51,823 nt of DNA from CAYLPT01 sp964385645 (GCA_964385645.1 CAYLPT010000003.1:1-51823); one strand, 5' to 3'. Counted from the first letter of the stretch, positions 38,410-48,300 are shown. Notes: generated by a model from the sequence alone, not told the origin. Numbers and translations: made by a program.

Positions 38410-38562
38410 GGGCGGCTTCACTCTCTGTTCCGTCCCCAGCGACCATTGAGGAAGATGCTACCGCGCCTGGGTTTCGGGGGTGTTTCCCGCGGGTGAAATG
38501 ATGATAGCGGATGGGGTCACGGCGGGGCGCCCGTCCCACGCGGGGGGCCGGTCGCGTTCAAC

Positions 38563-39279
38563 TCAGTAAGAACGGAAGAGGTTCCCCCACTTAGCCTGGA
38601 GGGCGTCCTTGACGCGGCCGGTCCCGACGCACGGGTGCCAGTATGCGTCGTGGTAGAGCTTGGAGGCGGCATAGGACCAGGGGGCGAGGGCAGTCCGCAG
38701 TAAGAGCTTCTCCAGCGGCTTGAGCGGCCCCCAGTAGATCGTCTTCTGGCCGCGGCTGGCGAAGGTACTCTGGTCGCCGGTGGAGGCGACGACGGACACG
38801 TCCAAGCCCCACAACACCGTGGCGATACGGTGACGACCCCACAGGGGGTTCTGCCGGAAGACCTCCCAGATCAAGTGGGCGATCTCCTTCGGCTCGTTCC
38901 GCTTGCCCAGCTTCCCCTCCGCAGATCATCTCCGCCACCTCCGCACACTGGAACGTGACACTCCCAGCGTCCCCCGCAACCGCCTTCCCGGGATGCGGAA
39001 GTACTCCATCAGCCAGATGATGCGCAGTCGCTCCATCAGGGGATAGGGTGAGCGAGGCCGCTCCTGGTCCAGCCGGGGCTCCAGCACCTCGATCTGCGCC
39101 TCCCGCAGCTCGAGCGCGCTCTCAAGGGACGCCAGTCTTGCTTCCAGCTGAGCCACGCGGCTTGTCCCGGCAGCAGCGGCCAGCCGCGCAAGGGCGCGCC
39201 GGCGACTCCTGCCCGCCCAGCGCGCGCTGACGACCAGGGCTCGAATGATGAGAACAACCGACGCAGGGAAGACCTCCAT
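38563..39279 (-). pseudogene. Insertion-sequence transposase remnant, copy A (N-terminal part, in-frame stop, foreign C-terminus)
   Basis: From ATG 39279 the frame reads MEVFPASVVLIIRALVVSAR, a coiled-coil-like stretch (VAQLEARLASLESALELREA), and an HTH (MERLRIIWLMEYFRIPGRRL, VSRSSVRRWRR). It then hits TGA at 38926-38928 and resumes in the same frame with KRNEPKEIAHLIWEVFRQNP and LWGRHRIATVLWGL, the integrase region that precedes the DDE core. From about 38830 the protein no longer looks like a transposase (SVVASTGDQSTFASRG, then LALAP-type sequence ALAPWSYAASKLYHDAYWHP), so it seems fused to the end of another, unidentified gene. Non-functional as a transposase. Confidence 0.65.
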
Positions 39280-39310
39280 GGCAGTTCCACTCCCCAACGC
39301 GCAAGCGGCG

Positions 39311-39346
39311 CCCGAAGGCGCCGCACTCTGGCTTCAGATGATACAG
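39311..39346 (-). repeat. Conserved IS end, copy A
   Basis: CCCGAAGGCGCCGC followed 11 bases later by CAGATGATAC, shared in order and spacing with 40751-40786 upstream of the second transposase remnant (CAGATGACAC there). It marks the upstream side of both IS copies. Confidence 0.5.
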
Positions 39347-39505
39347 GAGCAGAACCCGGAGCATGACCCCACACTGGCCTCAGGCCGGCGTCACGGGCGG
39401 CTGACATGCACAGCCGGCGCCGCAGCTGAGCCCCGGGGAGGACGTCCTCACAGTGGCGGCGTGCGTTGACCCGCGTCTGCTGTTCCCTTGTCTCCGCGAA
39501 CCCGG

Positions 39506-39511
39506 TATAAT
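39506..39511 (+). promoter_or_regulatory. Sigma-70 -10 element (TATAAT) before DUF4258 pair 2
   Basis: Exact TATAAT 20 bases before the DUF4258 start; the -35 at 17-base spacing is only TTCCCT. The transcript would have a very short leader. Confidence 0.4.
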
Positions 39512-39531
39512 GCAGGAACGAGGAGAGTCTG

Positions 39532-39786
39532 GTGAAGCCGGTGCGACTCACGAGCCATGCTCGTCTTCAGTGTGCGGAGCGTGGCCCCAGCGAGGCGGAG
39601 GTGGAGCAGGCCGTACGGGAAGGTCTGCGAGAGCCTGCCAGACACGGTCGCACGCTGTGCCGGTTCAACTTCCCGTTCCGTTCCACATGGCAGGACACAC
39701 CATACGCCGTTAAGCAGGTGGCCCCGGTGATTCGCGAAGAGGCAGACGAGATCGTCGTGATCACGGTCTACGTGTTCTACTTCTAG
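39532..39786 (+). CDS. DUF4258 domain protein (pair 2)
   Basis: 84 aa, GTG start with GAGGAG six bases upstream. LTSHARLQCAERGPSEAEVE gives the family opening, followed by GLREPARHGRTLCRFNFPF, then KQVAPVIREEADEIVVITVYVFYF as the closing strands. It is divergent from the pair 1 protein (34619-34903) but keeps the 'S-x-H-A-x-x-x-x-x-x-R' start and the V-I-T-V-Y/V-T-A-Y strand. It lies between two copies of one insertion sequence, which may explain its arrival. Function is presumed toxin-like by family arrangement only. Confidence 0.8.
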   Translation: MKPVRLTSHARLQCAERGPSEAEVEQAVREGLREPARHGRTLCRFNFPFRSTWQDTPYAVKQVAPVIREEADEIVVITVYVFYF

Positions 39787-39799
39787 GAGGACGGAGGCG

Positions 39800-40021
39800 A
39801 TGAAGATCAGCTATGACCCGGAGGTCGATGCGCTCTACATCCGACTCGTCGAGGGGGAGGCGGAGTGCCGGACGCTCCGTCTGAACGAGGAGATAGCCCT
39901 CAACATCGGCCCTGGTGAGATATTGGTGGGCATCGAGGTCCTCGACGCCAGGCAGGTGCTCGGCAAGGGTGAGCTGCCGCAGGTCGTGCTGGAGAATCTG
40001 GCCGCAACCTCGGCTCCCTGA
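39800..40021 (+). CDS. DUF2283 domain protein (pair 2)
   Basis: 73 aa, ATG preceded by GGAGG. MKISYDPEVDALYIRLVEGE, then LNEEIALNIGPGEILVGIEV and LDARQVLGKGELPQV are typical DUF2283. The start is 13 bases past the DUF4258 stop. It is the partner of the preceding gene and a distant paralogue of 34900-35109. Confidence 0.88.
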   Translation: MKISYDPEVDALYIRLVEGEAECRTLRLNEEIALNIGPGEILVGIEVLDARQVLGKGELPQVVLENLAATSAP

Positions 40022-40097
40022 CCCGCCGGAGCAGAGTGCGTGTGTTGAGGCCTCGTGAGGCCGCGGTCTGGGCAGGGCCCTGGCGTAGCACAGCCGC

Positions 40098-40718
40098 TCA
40101 CGCAGCCAGCTCGTAGACGGTGCCCCGTGGCTCGGGGAAGTACCGGAGCCGGATGGGGTGCTGGGGCGTCTTCGCCGACCGGTCGGGCTTCTGCCAGGCG
40201 CCTCCCTGGTAGATGATGGAGCGGGTCGCACCGCCCAGTCGCCGGTGGCCCCGATGGTGATTGTAGTACCGCTCGCAGCCGCCCGGCAGTTCTCCCAAGT
40301 GGTCCAGCCCGCAGATGAGCGGCGCCCGCGCCAGCCACTCCCGCTTGAGCGTCCAGATCAGGCGTTCCGTCACCGCAATGGAGCCGTGCTTGCCCACTGC
40401 CCCGAGGCGCCGGTGAGTACCCCAGTCCCGAAGCAGGGCGGTGAAGGCCTCGCCCACGAAGACCCCCTCTTGATCGGTGATGAGATGCTTTGGGGGGCCG
40501 TGGCAAAGGAAGGCCTGTTCGAGCGCCTCCGGGCGCGTATCCCGGAATGCCAGCGCGTCCTCCAGCAGCAGGAGGCGAGCTTCCAGGTGTGCCACTCGCC
40601 CTGCCTCCGCACCGGCGCAGGCCCGTTCCAGGCTCAGGCCCCGGCTGCGCGCCGCCCACCGGGCGCTGACCACCATCGCCCGCACCATCAATGACACCGA
40701 TGCTTCGTAGATCCCCAT
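40098..40718 (-). pseudogene. Insertion-sequence transposase remnant, copy B (internal deletion)
   Basis: From ATG 40718 the start MGIYEASVSLMVRAMVVSAR and VAHLEARLLLLEDALAFRDT match copy A, but the HTH and first part of the integrase are gone. The frame jumps to the last part of a DDE (rve) core: HGPPKHLITDQEGVFVGEAF with the second Asp, GSIAVTERLIWTLKREWL with the Glu, and YYNHHRGHRRLGGATRS. The first catalytic Asp lies in the missing part, so it cannot transpose itself. The deletion is in frame, which leaves an open frame of 206 codons. The two copies are complementary fragments of one element. Confidence 0.72.
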
Positions 40719-41044
40719 CCCGCTTACGCCCAAGAGCAGAGGGAGCCACCCCCGAAGGCGCCGCTCGCCGGTCACAGATGACACCGGGGAGAATCAGCCA
40801 AGACAAGCCCAGAACGCTCTCGGGTCGGAAGATCCGACTGCTGGCGGAGCGGTCCTACCCGCTCTCGGCACCCGCACGGGGCCCTGCGATCGGCGAGAAT
40901 GTACAGTTCTTCGGAGGTGTTCCTGTCCCTTGGCCGCTTCCCCTTGTGCGCGATGCGCAGTAGCATTATGTAGAGAGCTTGTGTCGCCGCTGGTGGGGAC
41001 GGCCGGGACACAGAGAGGAGGTGACCAAGGGGAGTTACAGGTGA
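40719..41044. other. IS end (copy B) and leader of the pilin fragment
   Basis: Holds the conserved IS end CCCGAAGGCGCCGC ... CAGATGACAC (40751-40786) and, at 41014-41025, a strong ribosome site (GAGGAGGTGACC) that belongs to the truncated pilin-like gene behind it. No other gene recognised. Confidence 0.45.
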
Positions 41045-41449
41045 GTGCCGACCTCCGGTCGGTGGCGCGGCAACCGCGATGCAGGTGTGTGGACCGATGA
41101 CTACTGCGGGCTCGGTCAGGCGGCCTATCCGGACATCTGCGCGGCCGAGTGCGGCAACGAGATCTGTTCCTGGTCCTGGGAAGGGGCGGAGCATCTGGTG
41201 GCCGGGCCTACCTTCACCAGGGACCCCGCGTACCGGATGCGGCACACCCGCCACCTGGGCGGATCGAACCTCGGCTTCCTGGACGGCCATGCGAGATGGT
41301 ACTCGGCCGAGGCGATCATCTCCGCGCTGGCCAAGTGCGAGATACAGGGCGTCATCCCGTGGGGTCCCAACGGCCAAGGCTACGGCGCTACCTGGGCCAG
41401 TGGATTCGCCGAGTGCTGGCCGGACTACGTCTACCAGCTGTTGTTCTAG
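41045..41449 (+). pseudogene. C-terminal fragment of a prepilin-like H-X9-DG protein
   Basis: 134 codons from the GTG at 41045. The end of a DUF1559-type pseudopilin is recognisable: DYCGLGQAAYPDICAAECGN, then HLGGSNLGFLDGHARWYSAE, the H-X9-DG motif, identical over HLGGSNLGFLDGHARW to the full-length protein at 50678-51811. The N-terminal GFTLIELL helix and the first two-thirds are missing, although a strong ribosome site lies just upstream. It looks like a gene that lost its 5' coding part by deletion, perhaps linked to the adjacent IS remnant. Confidence 0.65.
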
Positions 41450-41532
41450 GTCAACCAGGGTGACCCAGGAGCGCTCTCGCCAACGGTCACGGCGGTGGGG
41501 CGATCAGGCGCGCCCGGCAGAGGTGATGTGCC

Positions 41533-41787
41533 ATGAAGAGAAGCATCAGCCCGAGAACGGCCCTGGTGGTCATCATCATGGTCGTTGTCGTCGCCGGTTG
41601 GCTGTTGGTCAGGGCTGCTCGGGGCCCGGGGCGAGTAACGTGGGTGCAGGGGGTGGGCTTCGTCGACCCCTCGGGTCGAGTGGTGGAGCCGGAGGCTCGC
41701 CGTCCGGCGCGGCGGCCCGAGCCCCAGCCCCAGGGGGAGCAGCCCGGAGTGCCGCGCCAGCAGCCGGCGGCCCGCTCGGGCCCGTGA
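41533..41787 (+). CDS. Small membrane-anchored Pro-rich protein
   Basis: 84 aa. MKRSISPRTALVVIIMVVVV followed by AGWLLVRAARG is an N-terminal membrane anchor; the rest (VTWVQGVGFVDPSGRVVEPE, then a Pro/Arg/Gln-rich tail) would be outside. GAGGTGAT six bases before the ATG is a good ribosome site. It follows the pilin-like fragment by 83 bases on the same strand, so it may have been its operon partner. Function unknown; no family recognised. Confidence 0.6.
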   Translation: MKRSISPRTALVVIIMVVVVAGWLLVRAARGPGRVTWVQGVGFVDPSGRVVEPEARRPARRPEPQPQGEQPGVPRQQPAARSGP

Positions 41788-41836
41788 GCGGGCGCGCGAG
41801 TGCCTGCGCCATGCGGGGAGGCGGGCTGGGCAACCC

Positions 41837-41881
41837 GGACCAGCGGGATCGCGCCTTGGCGCGTTGCGAGCCCGCTGGTCC
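41837..41881. repeat. Nested hairpin between the small membrane protein and the DUF6785 gene
   Basis: Outer 11-bp perfect arms GGACCAGCGGG / CCCGCTGGTCC enclose a second stem CGCGCC-TT-GGCGCG. It could end the upstream transcript or act as a leader structure for the downstream gene; no T-run. Confidence 0.5.
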
Positions 41882-41993
41882 TGCGGAGGGCTTTCCCGCT
41901 GGCCGGGGCGGAGTGCTTCCACAGCGGGGGAGTGCGGCCAGAAGGACCAGGCGGCCAAGCGGTCCGGCCTAGACTGTAGAGGGAGGGGACGCG

Positions 41994-43946
41994 GTGTCCG
42001 GGGCCCAGGACGCAGACCGCTCGGTGAGAGAACATCGCCCGCAAGTCGTAACCTGGCGGTCGGTCGTCGTCGCGCTGGTCCTGATGCCGCTGCAGTCGTG
42101 GTGGGTGGTGCAGATGGAGGTGATCCAGCACGACACCTGGCCGAGCATGCTGGCCCTCCCGCTCCAGAGCCTCTTTCTGCTGCTTATCGTGACGGGAGCG
42201 AATGCGCTCGCGAAGCGCCGGCGGGCGCAGTGGGCCCTAATGCAGGGCGAGCTGCTGACCATCTACATCATGCTCGCCATCGGCGGCGTCATCGTCGGCT
42301 ACGGCATCCTTCAGCACGTGATCTCGTGGGCGATCGCGCCCATCGGGCGGGCTACCGCAGAGAACCAGTGGGAGGAGCTCTTCTCGCAACACCTCCGGAG
42401 CTGGCTGGTCCTGGTGGACCGGGCAAGCCTGGAGGCGCTGTACCAGGGAGAGACCAGCCTCTTCGCCAGTGACAACCTGCGCGCCTGGGCGCCGGTGATG
42501 CTGTCCTGGGGGGCCTTCTTCCTGGCCTTCTTCTCGGTTATGATGGCGCTTAGCACACTGCTGCGCCGGCGCTGGATCGAGGAAGAGCGCCTCACCTTTC
42601 CGCTGGTGCAGCTGCCGGTGGCGGTCACAGAGCCGCGGGGCGCGGTCTTCCGCAGTTGGCTGCTATGGATCGGTTTCGGGCTGGCGGCGGGGCTGGGGAT
42701 CCTTAACGGTCTGCACGCGCTGCTGCCCGCCATGCCCAGCTTCCAGTACGACTTCGGCGCGGCGAACCAGGCGCTGACCCTGCACGCAGCCTGCTTCGGC
42801 AAGCACGGAGGGACCTTTTGGCCGCCCCGCCCCTGGGCGATCGGGGTGGCGGGGCTGATGCCGCTCGACATCGCCTTCTCGTACTGGTTCTTCTTCTGGG
42901 CAGTGAAGCTGGGGGAGTGGGCGACTTTTCGGCTGGGCTGGACCGTGGCGCCGGACGCGCCCTTCGTCTACCAGCAGTCGGCGGCGGCCCTTCTGGCGGT
43001 GGGGGGATACACCCTGTGGTCGGCGCGCAGGCACCTGTGGAGGGTGGTAACAGGCGCTCTTCGACCAGGGCGCGAGTTGGGTGATCAGGAGGAGCCCCTC
43101 CCCTATCGGAAGACCCTGGCGCTGCTGGTGCTGTCCGTCGGCTTCCTCTGCGTGTTCCTCTGGCAGGCCGGTCTCCCGGGCTGGCTGGTGCCGGTCTTCC
43201 TTGCGCTGTATCTTAGCGCCAGCCTGGGCCTCACCCGGATCTCGGCGGAGCTGGGCGCGCCGGCGAACGAGATTCACGATGCGGAGCCCCACCGGATGCT
43301 CACCCAGCTGGCGACGCCGGCCTCCTTTCCGGCGGCCGCGCTAACCGCGCTGACCGTCCTGGGTTGGACCTCGCGCAGCTACGGCGTGGACCCCACTCCC
43401 CACCAGATGGGCGGCTTCAAGATGGCGGAGCGGACCGGGCTGCGCACGCGGGGCCTGGTGGGCGCGATGTTCCTGGCCGCGCTGGCGGGGCTGATCTTCG
43501 GCTACCTGGCGCTGCTGATCCCGCTGCACCGGCTGGGGGCGGACAGCGCGAAGCTCCACTTCAACGTCAGCGGGCAGTACGCGTTCGCCGAGCTTCACAC
43601 CTGGCTGATCGGCGTGGCGCCGGCGACCGGGCTCCGCGCCCTGGCGATGGGCTTCGGGTTCGTCTTCTCCGTCTTCCTCTATCTGATGCGGAGCCGCTTC
43701 CTCTGGTGGCCGTTTCATCCCATCGGCTATCTCCTGGCGCCGATGTGGTTCACACACCACCTATGGGTCTCAATCCTCATCGCTTGGGCGGCTAAGTTCC
43801 TCCTGCTGCGGTATGGCGGCATGAGGACCTACGCCGCGGCGCTGCCGTTCTTCTTCGGGCTGATCATCGGCGACTGCGTGATCGGCGGCATCTGGGCGCT
43901 GATCAGCTTGATCGCCCAGGTGCCGACCTACAGCGTGTGGATGTGA
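41994..43946 (+). CDS. DUF6785 family polytopic membrane protein (copy 1)
   Basis: 650 aa, GTG start eight bases after GGGAGG. About fourteen hydrophobic helices with the family layout: an N-terminal WWVVQMEVIQHDTWPSMLAL region, RRRWIEEERLTFPLVQLPVA in the middle, a long periplasmic loop, and MRSRFLWWPFHPIGYLLAPM with WFTHHLWVSILIAWAAKFLL near the C-terminus. Such OPT-like proteins of unknown substrate are common in Armatimonadota and Planctomycetota and often sit next to carbohydrate-related oxidoreductases. A second copy is at 48442-50430, with the Kelch and FAD proteins between them; a transporter role is inferred. Confidence 0.8.
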   Translation: MSGAQDADRSVREHRPQVVTWRSVVVALVLMPLQSWWVVQMEVIQHDTWPSMLALPLQSLFLLLIVTGANALAKRRRAQWALMQGELLTIYIMLAIGGVIVGYGILQHVISWAIAPIGRATAENQWEELFSQHLRSWLVLVDRASLEALYQGETSLFASDNLRAWAPVMLSWGAFFLAFFSVMMALSTLLRRRWIEEERLTFPLVQLPVAVTEPRGAVFRSWLLWIGFGLAAGLGILNGLHALLPAMPSFQYDFGAANQALTLHAACFGKHGGTFWPPRPWAIGVAGLMPLDIAFSYWFFFWAVKLGEWATFRLGWTVAPDAPFVYQQSAAALLAVGGYTLWSARRHLWRVVTGALRPGRELGDQEEPLPYRKTLALLVLSVGFLCVFLWQAGLPGWLVPVFLALYLSASLGLTRISAELGAPANEIHDAEPHRMLTQLATPASFPAAALTALTVLGWTSRSYGVDPTPHQMGGFKMAERTGLRTRGLVGAMFLAALAGLIFGYLALLIPLHRLGADSAKLHFNVSGQYAFAELHTWLIGVAPATGLRALAMGFGFVFSVFLYLMRSRFLWWPFHPIGYLLAPMWFTHHLWVSILIAWAAKFLLLRYGGMRTYAAALPFFFGLIIGDCVIGGIWALISLIAQVPTYSVWM

Positions 43947-44060
43947 TGACAGGGGACAGGAAGGCCGGGGCGAAGCGAAGGGGGCACAGGCAGCGGAGCC
44001 CGGCGACGGATGCCAGACCGCGTGCAGCCTATGCGGACTCCTCTCGGGAAAGGGCGAACG

Positions 44061-45131
44061 ATGAACCAAGTGAGCGTCTCTAGCCTTCATCTGGCGCCGG
44101 GCAGCCCCGCCCTCGTGGGCATGGCGACGCTTATCGTCTTGCTGGCCGCCGGTCCGGCACAGGCCGAGGCGAAGCCGGCTGAGTGGCAGGTCCGCGCCAG
44201 CATCCCCCACCCCGTCTATGGCCACTCGTCGGCCGCCATCGGCGGCCGGGTGCACGTGCTGGGTGGGTGCGACACCCCCGACTGGCAGGTGCCATCGGCG
44301 CTCCACCAGGTTTACGACGTCCTTAGCGACACCTGGACAACAGCGGCCGACCTGCCCTTAGCGGTCGGCTGGGCCATGCCGGCCCTGCACGAAGGCAGAA
44401 TCTACCTCTTCGGCGGCGGCTGCCATGAGGAGGGTGTGGGGCTGACCGCGACGGACAAGGCGTGGGTGTACGATCCGGCGAGCGATCAATGGTCAGAGAT
44501 TAGGCCCTTACCGGAGCCGAGGATGAACGGATGCGCCGTGTCTATCGGCGACTTCATCTACATCGCCATGGGCTATCACCGCCGGGGCGGCCGCGATGAG
44601 GACGTACGGGAGGAGTATGTGACCACCTACCGGTATGATCCTGAGAGCGACACCTATGCCAGGGTCTCAGACTCGCCCCACACCGGGTGCTACATCGCGG
44701 CCGGCGAGTACGGGGGCAGGCTCTACGCGGTGGTGGGCACCTACCACGAGGCGACCGCGATGCAGGACCGCGTTCCGGCCGAGGGCGCGCTGGAGTACGA
44801 TCCGCGGGAGGACGTGTGGACGTACATTGACGTCCCCCGCGTCCTGAGGCGCGTCTTCTACGCGACCCAGTGCTCGGCCTCCGTCATGCACGATGGCCGG
44901 CTGCACGTCGTGGGCGGGGTATCCGAGCGGGGCCGCACCGGGGTCACGAGCCACTTCGACGTGCGGGCGCGGCGCTTCGTCAGGGGCCCTGATCTGCCCG
45001 AGGGGCGGTGCTGCGGCGGGGGCGTCGTCAGCGACGGGGTGCTGATCATCGCCGGGGGCTTCCTGGGCGACGTGGGCGACCCCGGGGCGCCCACCTGGGC
45101 GCTCACCCTCTACCTGGAGGCCGGGAGGTGA
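44061..45131 (+). CDS. Secreted Kelch-repeat protein
   Basis: 356 aa from the ATG at 44061; a start at 44010 is possible. Signal peptide PALVGMATLIVLLAAGPAQA. About six Kelch blades, each with a Gly pair and a later Tyr/Trp: GGRVHVLGGCDTP ... YDVLSDTWTTAADLP, EGRIYLFGGG ... YDPASDQWSEIRPLP, GGRLYAVVGTYHEA ... YDPREDVWTYI, DGRLHVVGGVSERG, and VSDGVLIIAGGFLG. A beta-propeller acting outside the cytoplasm; in some bacteria such proteins are mutarotases or sugar-binding proteins, but no catalytic residues can be named. It lies between a transporter-like gene and an FAD oxidoreductase. Confidence 0.83.
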   Translation: MNQVSVSSLHLAPGSPALVGMATLIVLLAAGPAQAEAKPAEWQVRASIPHPVYGHSSAAIGGRVHVLGGCDTPDWQVPSALHQVYDVLSDTWTTAADLPLAVGWAMPALHEGRIYLFGGGCHEEGVGLTATDKAWVYDPASDQWSEIRPLPEPRMNGCAVSIGDFIYIAMGYHRRGGRDEDVREEYVTTYRYDPESDTYARVSDSPHTGCYIAAGEYGGRLYAVVGTYHEATAMQDRVPAEGALEYDPREDVWTYIDVPRVLRRVFYATQCSASVMHDGRLHVVGGVSERGRTGVTSHFDVRARRFVRGPDLPEGRCCGGGVVSDGVLIIAGGFLGDVGDPGAPTWALTLYLEAGR

Positions 45132-45341
45132 GGCGGCGGTCGCCGCCGCACAGTCCCGTGCCCGGCGTCGGCCAATGAGGGCGGTCGCGAAGTGGCCCGC
45201 GGCAGGAACCCGATCCTGATCAGGGACTGGGGGATGACCGGGCGTGGCTTCGTCAGGGGGTGCTGAGAGCGGCCGCGCGTGGTGGGCTCTCCAGGCGGAG
45301 GGGAGCAGTGGGGCTCAGCACACACCGGGAGAGGAGTACCG

Positions 45342-48300
45342 ATGCGGAGAGTCATCCGTCTCACGAGCCCGCAGCCGGCTCCACTCATCTTCGAGCTAGA
45401 CGTGTTGGTGGTTGGCGGCCGGCTCGCGGGCGTGGCGTCGGCGCGAGCCGCGGCCGATGGGGGGCTCAAGGTGGCCCTCATCGAGTCAGAGACCTACCTC
45501 GGATACGAGTTCGGCGCGTGGCAGCGCCCGTGGATACAGTGGCGCCGCGAGAGCGCCGGTCTGCTTAGGGACTGGCTGCCCGTCGAGCACTTAGCAGACT
45601 GGTGCGCCGAGGGGCACCACGTTCCCCTGCATATGGACCGGACGAAAGCGAAGTTGGAGGACCGCCTCCTGGAGCGGGGCGTTCAGCTCCTCTATGCAAG
45701 CCGCCCCGTCGCCTACCGCCGCGAGGGAGAGAGCTGGCTCGTCGCGTTCGGCAGCAAGTCAGGGCTCCAGGCCGTCCGGGCGCGATTTGTCGTTGACGCC
45801 TCAGAGCACGGGATCCTGGCCTGTCTGGCGGGAGAGGCGCCGCGCGGCCCCAGCGCAAAGGTCGCCCGCCGCACAATCGAGTTCACGGGCGTGCGGGGGG
45901 CGGGGGTGCGGCGCCATCCGGTGCCGGGCGAGCTGGGCGTGCTCAACGACACGGTGACGGTATACCCGGGGGCCTTCGCGGACGACCACGCATATGTGGA
46001 GGTCGCGCTTAGCGTTCCGCAGGCGGGCGGCCGATCCATGGAGAACGACCGCGAGGTCGAGCTGCTGTGCCGGGCGGCCTCGCTTAGGGTCGCCGAGCAT
46101 CTACTGCAGCATGTCCCTGCTTTCGCGGAGGCAAAGTTGGGGCTTGGCTCCATGCGCGTGATGAGGGAGCCCGTCCTGGAGGTAAGCAAGGCCCTGGCCA
46201 CAGGGGCCGAACTCGGGCGGGCGCTGGCCGCGGGCGAGATCAGCCCGGAGGCGTGCTACCGAGTGGACGGGCACGGCTGGAGGGCAGTGCCGCTCCCGGC
46301 GGAGCGCGGACCATCGGGCGAGGAGGTCACAGGGGAGGTCGGCCTGAGTGTAATGTCGGAGTTCGCCGCCTCCTGGCCGGGCAAGACGGTCGGGGTGACG
46401 CTCGGCGCGCTGCCGCTGGCAGAGCAGGCCGACGTGCTGGTGGTGGGCGGTGGGACCAGCGGCGCGCCGGCCGCCTGCGCGGCGGCCCGCGAGGGGGTGA
46501 GCGTGGCGCTGGCCGAGATGAACCCCCGCCTGGGTGGGACCGGGACGCTGGGGGGGATCAAAGCGCACTGGATGTCCAGCCCCAACGCCTTCAACGATGA
46601 GGTTGACGAGCGGGTGCAGGCCTGGGAGGCGCGAGTGCGCTACCCGGACGTTCGGTGGGAGTGGCGGCGGAGGGACGCCGAGGGCAACGAGTATCTCTGG
46701 GGCGAAGATCGCTCGTGGAGCATCGAGCTCAAGCAGCAGGTGCTGGAGGAGATGTGCCGCCAGGCGGGAGTCTCCCTCCATCTCGACAGCCTCCTCTTCG
46801 GCGCGCTGGTGGACTCTGGCAAGGTGGTGGGCGCGGCGCTGGCCACTCCTTATGGGCCCTGTGCCGCGCTCGGGAAGGTGACGGTTGACGCGACCGGAGA
46901 TGGCGACGTCGCCGCCTTCGCGGGCGCTGAGTACACATACGGGAACGCGCGGGACCGCCAGACGATGTTCACCTCCCTCGCCTTCTTCAGGGAGCCGGGA
47001 GGGCTCGGCAACAACTTCATGACCCCGGCCGATATCGGAGATGTCTTCGACTCCACGCGCTTCATCATCACCAGCAGGAGGCGGCGGACGCGACCCGGGG
47101 AGCGCCTGCACGACCACGGGACGTACGTGGCCCCTCGGGAAAGCCGGCACATCCATGGAGGGACAGTGGTCACCCTCGAGGACCAACTGCGGCTCAGACG
47201 CTACCCGGATACCGTGGCGGTGCTTTTCAGCAACTGGGACATGAAGGGGCAGTGGTTCGCCGACATCGTGGATTTCGGGATCAACCCACCGCACCTCGAG
47301 ATCGAGGTTCCCTATCGCGCCCTGGTGCCGCTCCAACCCGATCAGGTGATCGTTGCCGGCAAGGCCTTCTCCTTGACGCACGATGCCTGCGCCGCGCCGC
47401 GGATGCAGCGCGACCTCATCCTCCTTGGCGGAGTCGTCGGATTGGCGGCCGCGCTCGCCGTCCGAGACGGAGTCAGCCCGAGAGAGCTGGATGTCGCTAA
47501 GCTGCAGCGCCGACTCGTCGAGGCCGGGAACCTGCCCGAGAGAGTGCTCGAGTACGCGCCAGAGCGCCCGCCCGATGTGCGGGCGCTGGTGGAGGGGCTG
47601 ACGGGAGACGAACCCCTCGAGTGGCAGGAGATGGGGTACCGGGAGCGGGCCACCGCGGTCTCACCGGTGGTTCAGCTCTGCCTCGCCTCCTCAAACGAGG
47701 CCGTGCCGCCCCTGCGGGAGGCCTTCGCGAGGTCGGGCGGACCGCGGCGCCTGCTGCTGGCCCGGCTGCTGCTGTTCCATCGCTGTGCCGACGGAGCAGA
47801 CGTGGTCGTCGAGGAGGTCGAGCGGCGATTCGCCGCGTGTGAGGCGCTGCCGAGGCGGGCCGGCAACCTGGAATGGTCCACCGGCTCGCCCGAGCAGGCG
47901 ATCCAACCGGAGGTCATCTTCCTCATCAACAATCTCATCCGGGTAGCCGACCGTCGGCTACTGGGCATCATGGGCGCGATCGTGGACCGGCTCGAGCGCA
48001 TGGAGCGGGACTACCGGGACGTCGCCGCGGGGATATACGACTACGTGCGCACCGTGGCGGAGGCCGCGGAGCGCCTGACCTGGGCCGAGTTCGTCCCCCT
48101 GCTCGAGCGGCTACAGGAGCTCCCGGAGGTGGCGCAGTCGGTCTCCCCGTCGGGCCTTGAGACCGACCCATTCGATGAGAGAAGGGCCTTCTTGGTTCTC
48201 TACCTGGCGCGCGCCCTGGCCAGATGCGGATGCAAGAGGGGTCTCCTCCAGTTGGCGGACCTGATCTCTGACCCGCGCGCCCTGCTGGCCGAGAGCGCAC

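Noticed and set aside
40772..41377. 201-codon minus-strand open frame across the IS end and pilin fragment
   Set aside because: It runs antisense to the recognisable H-X9-DG fragment and has no motif of its own.
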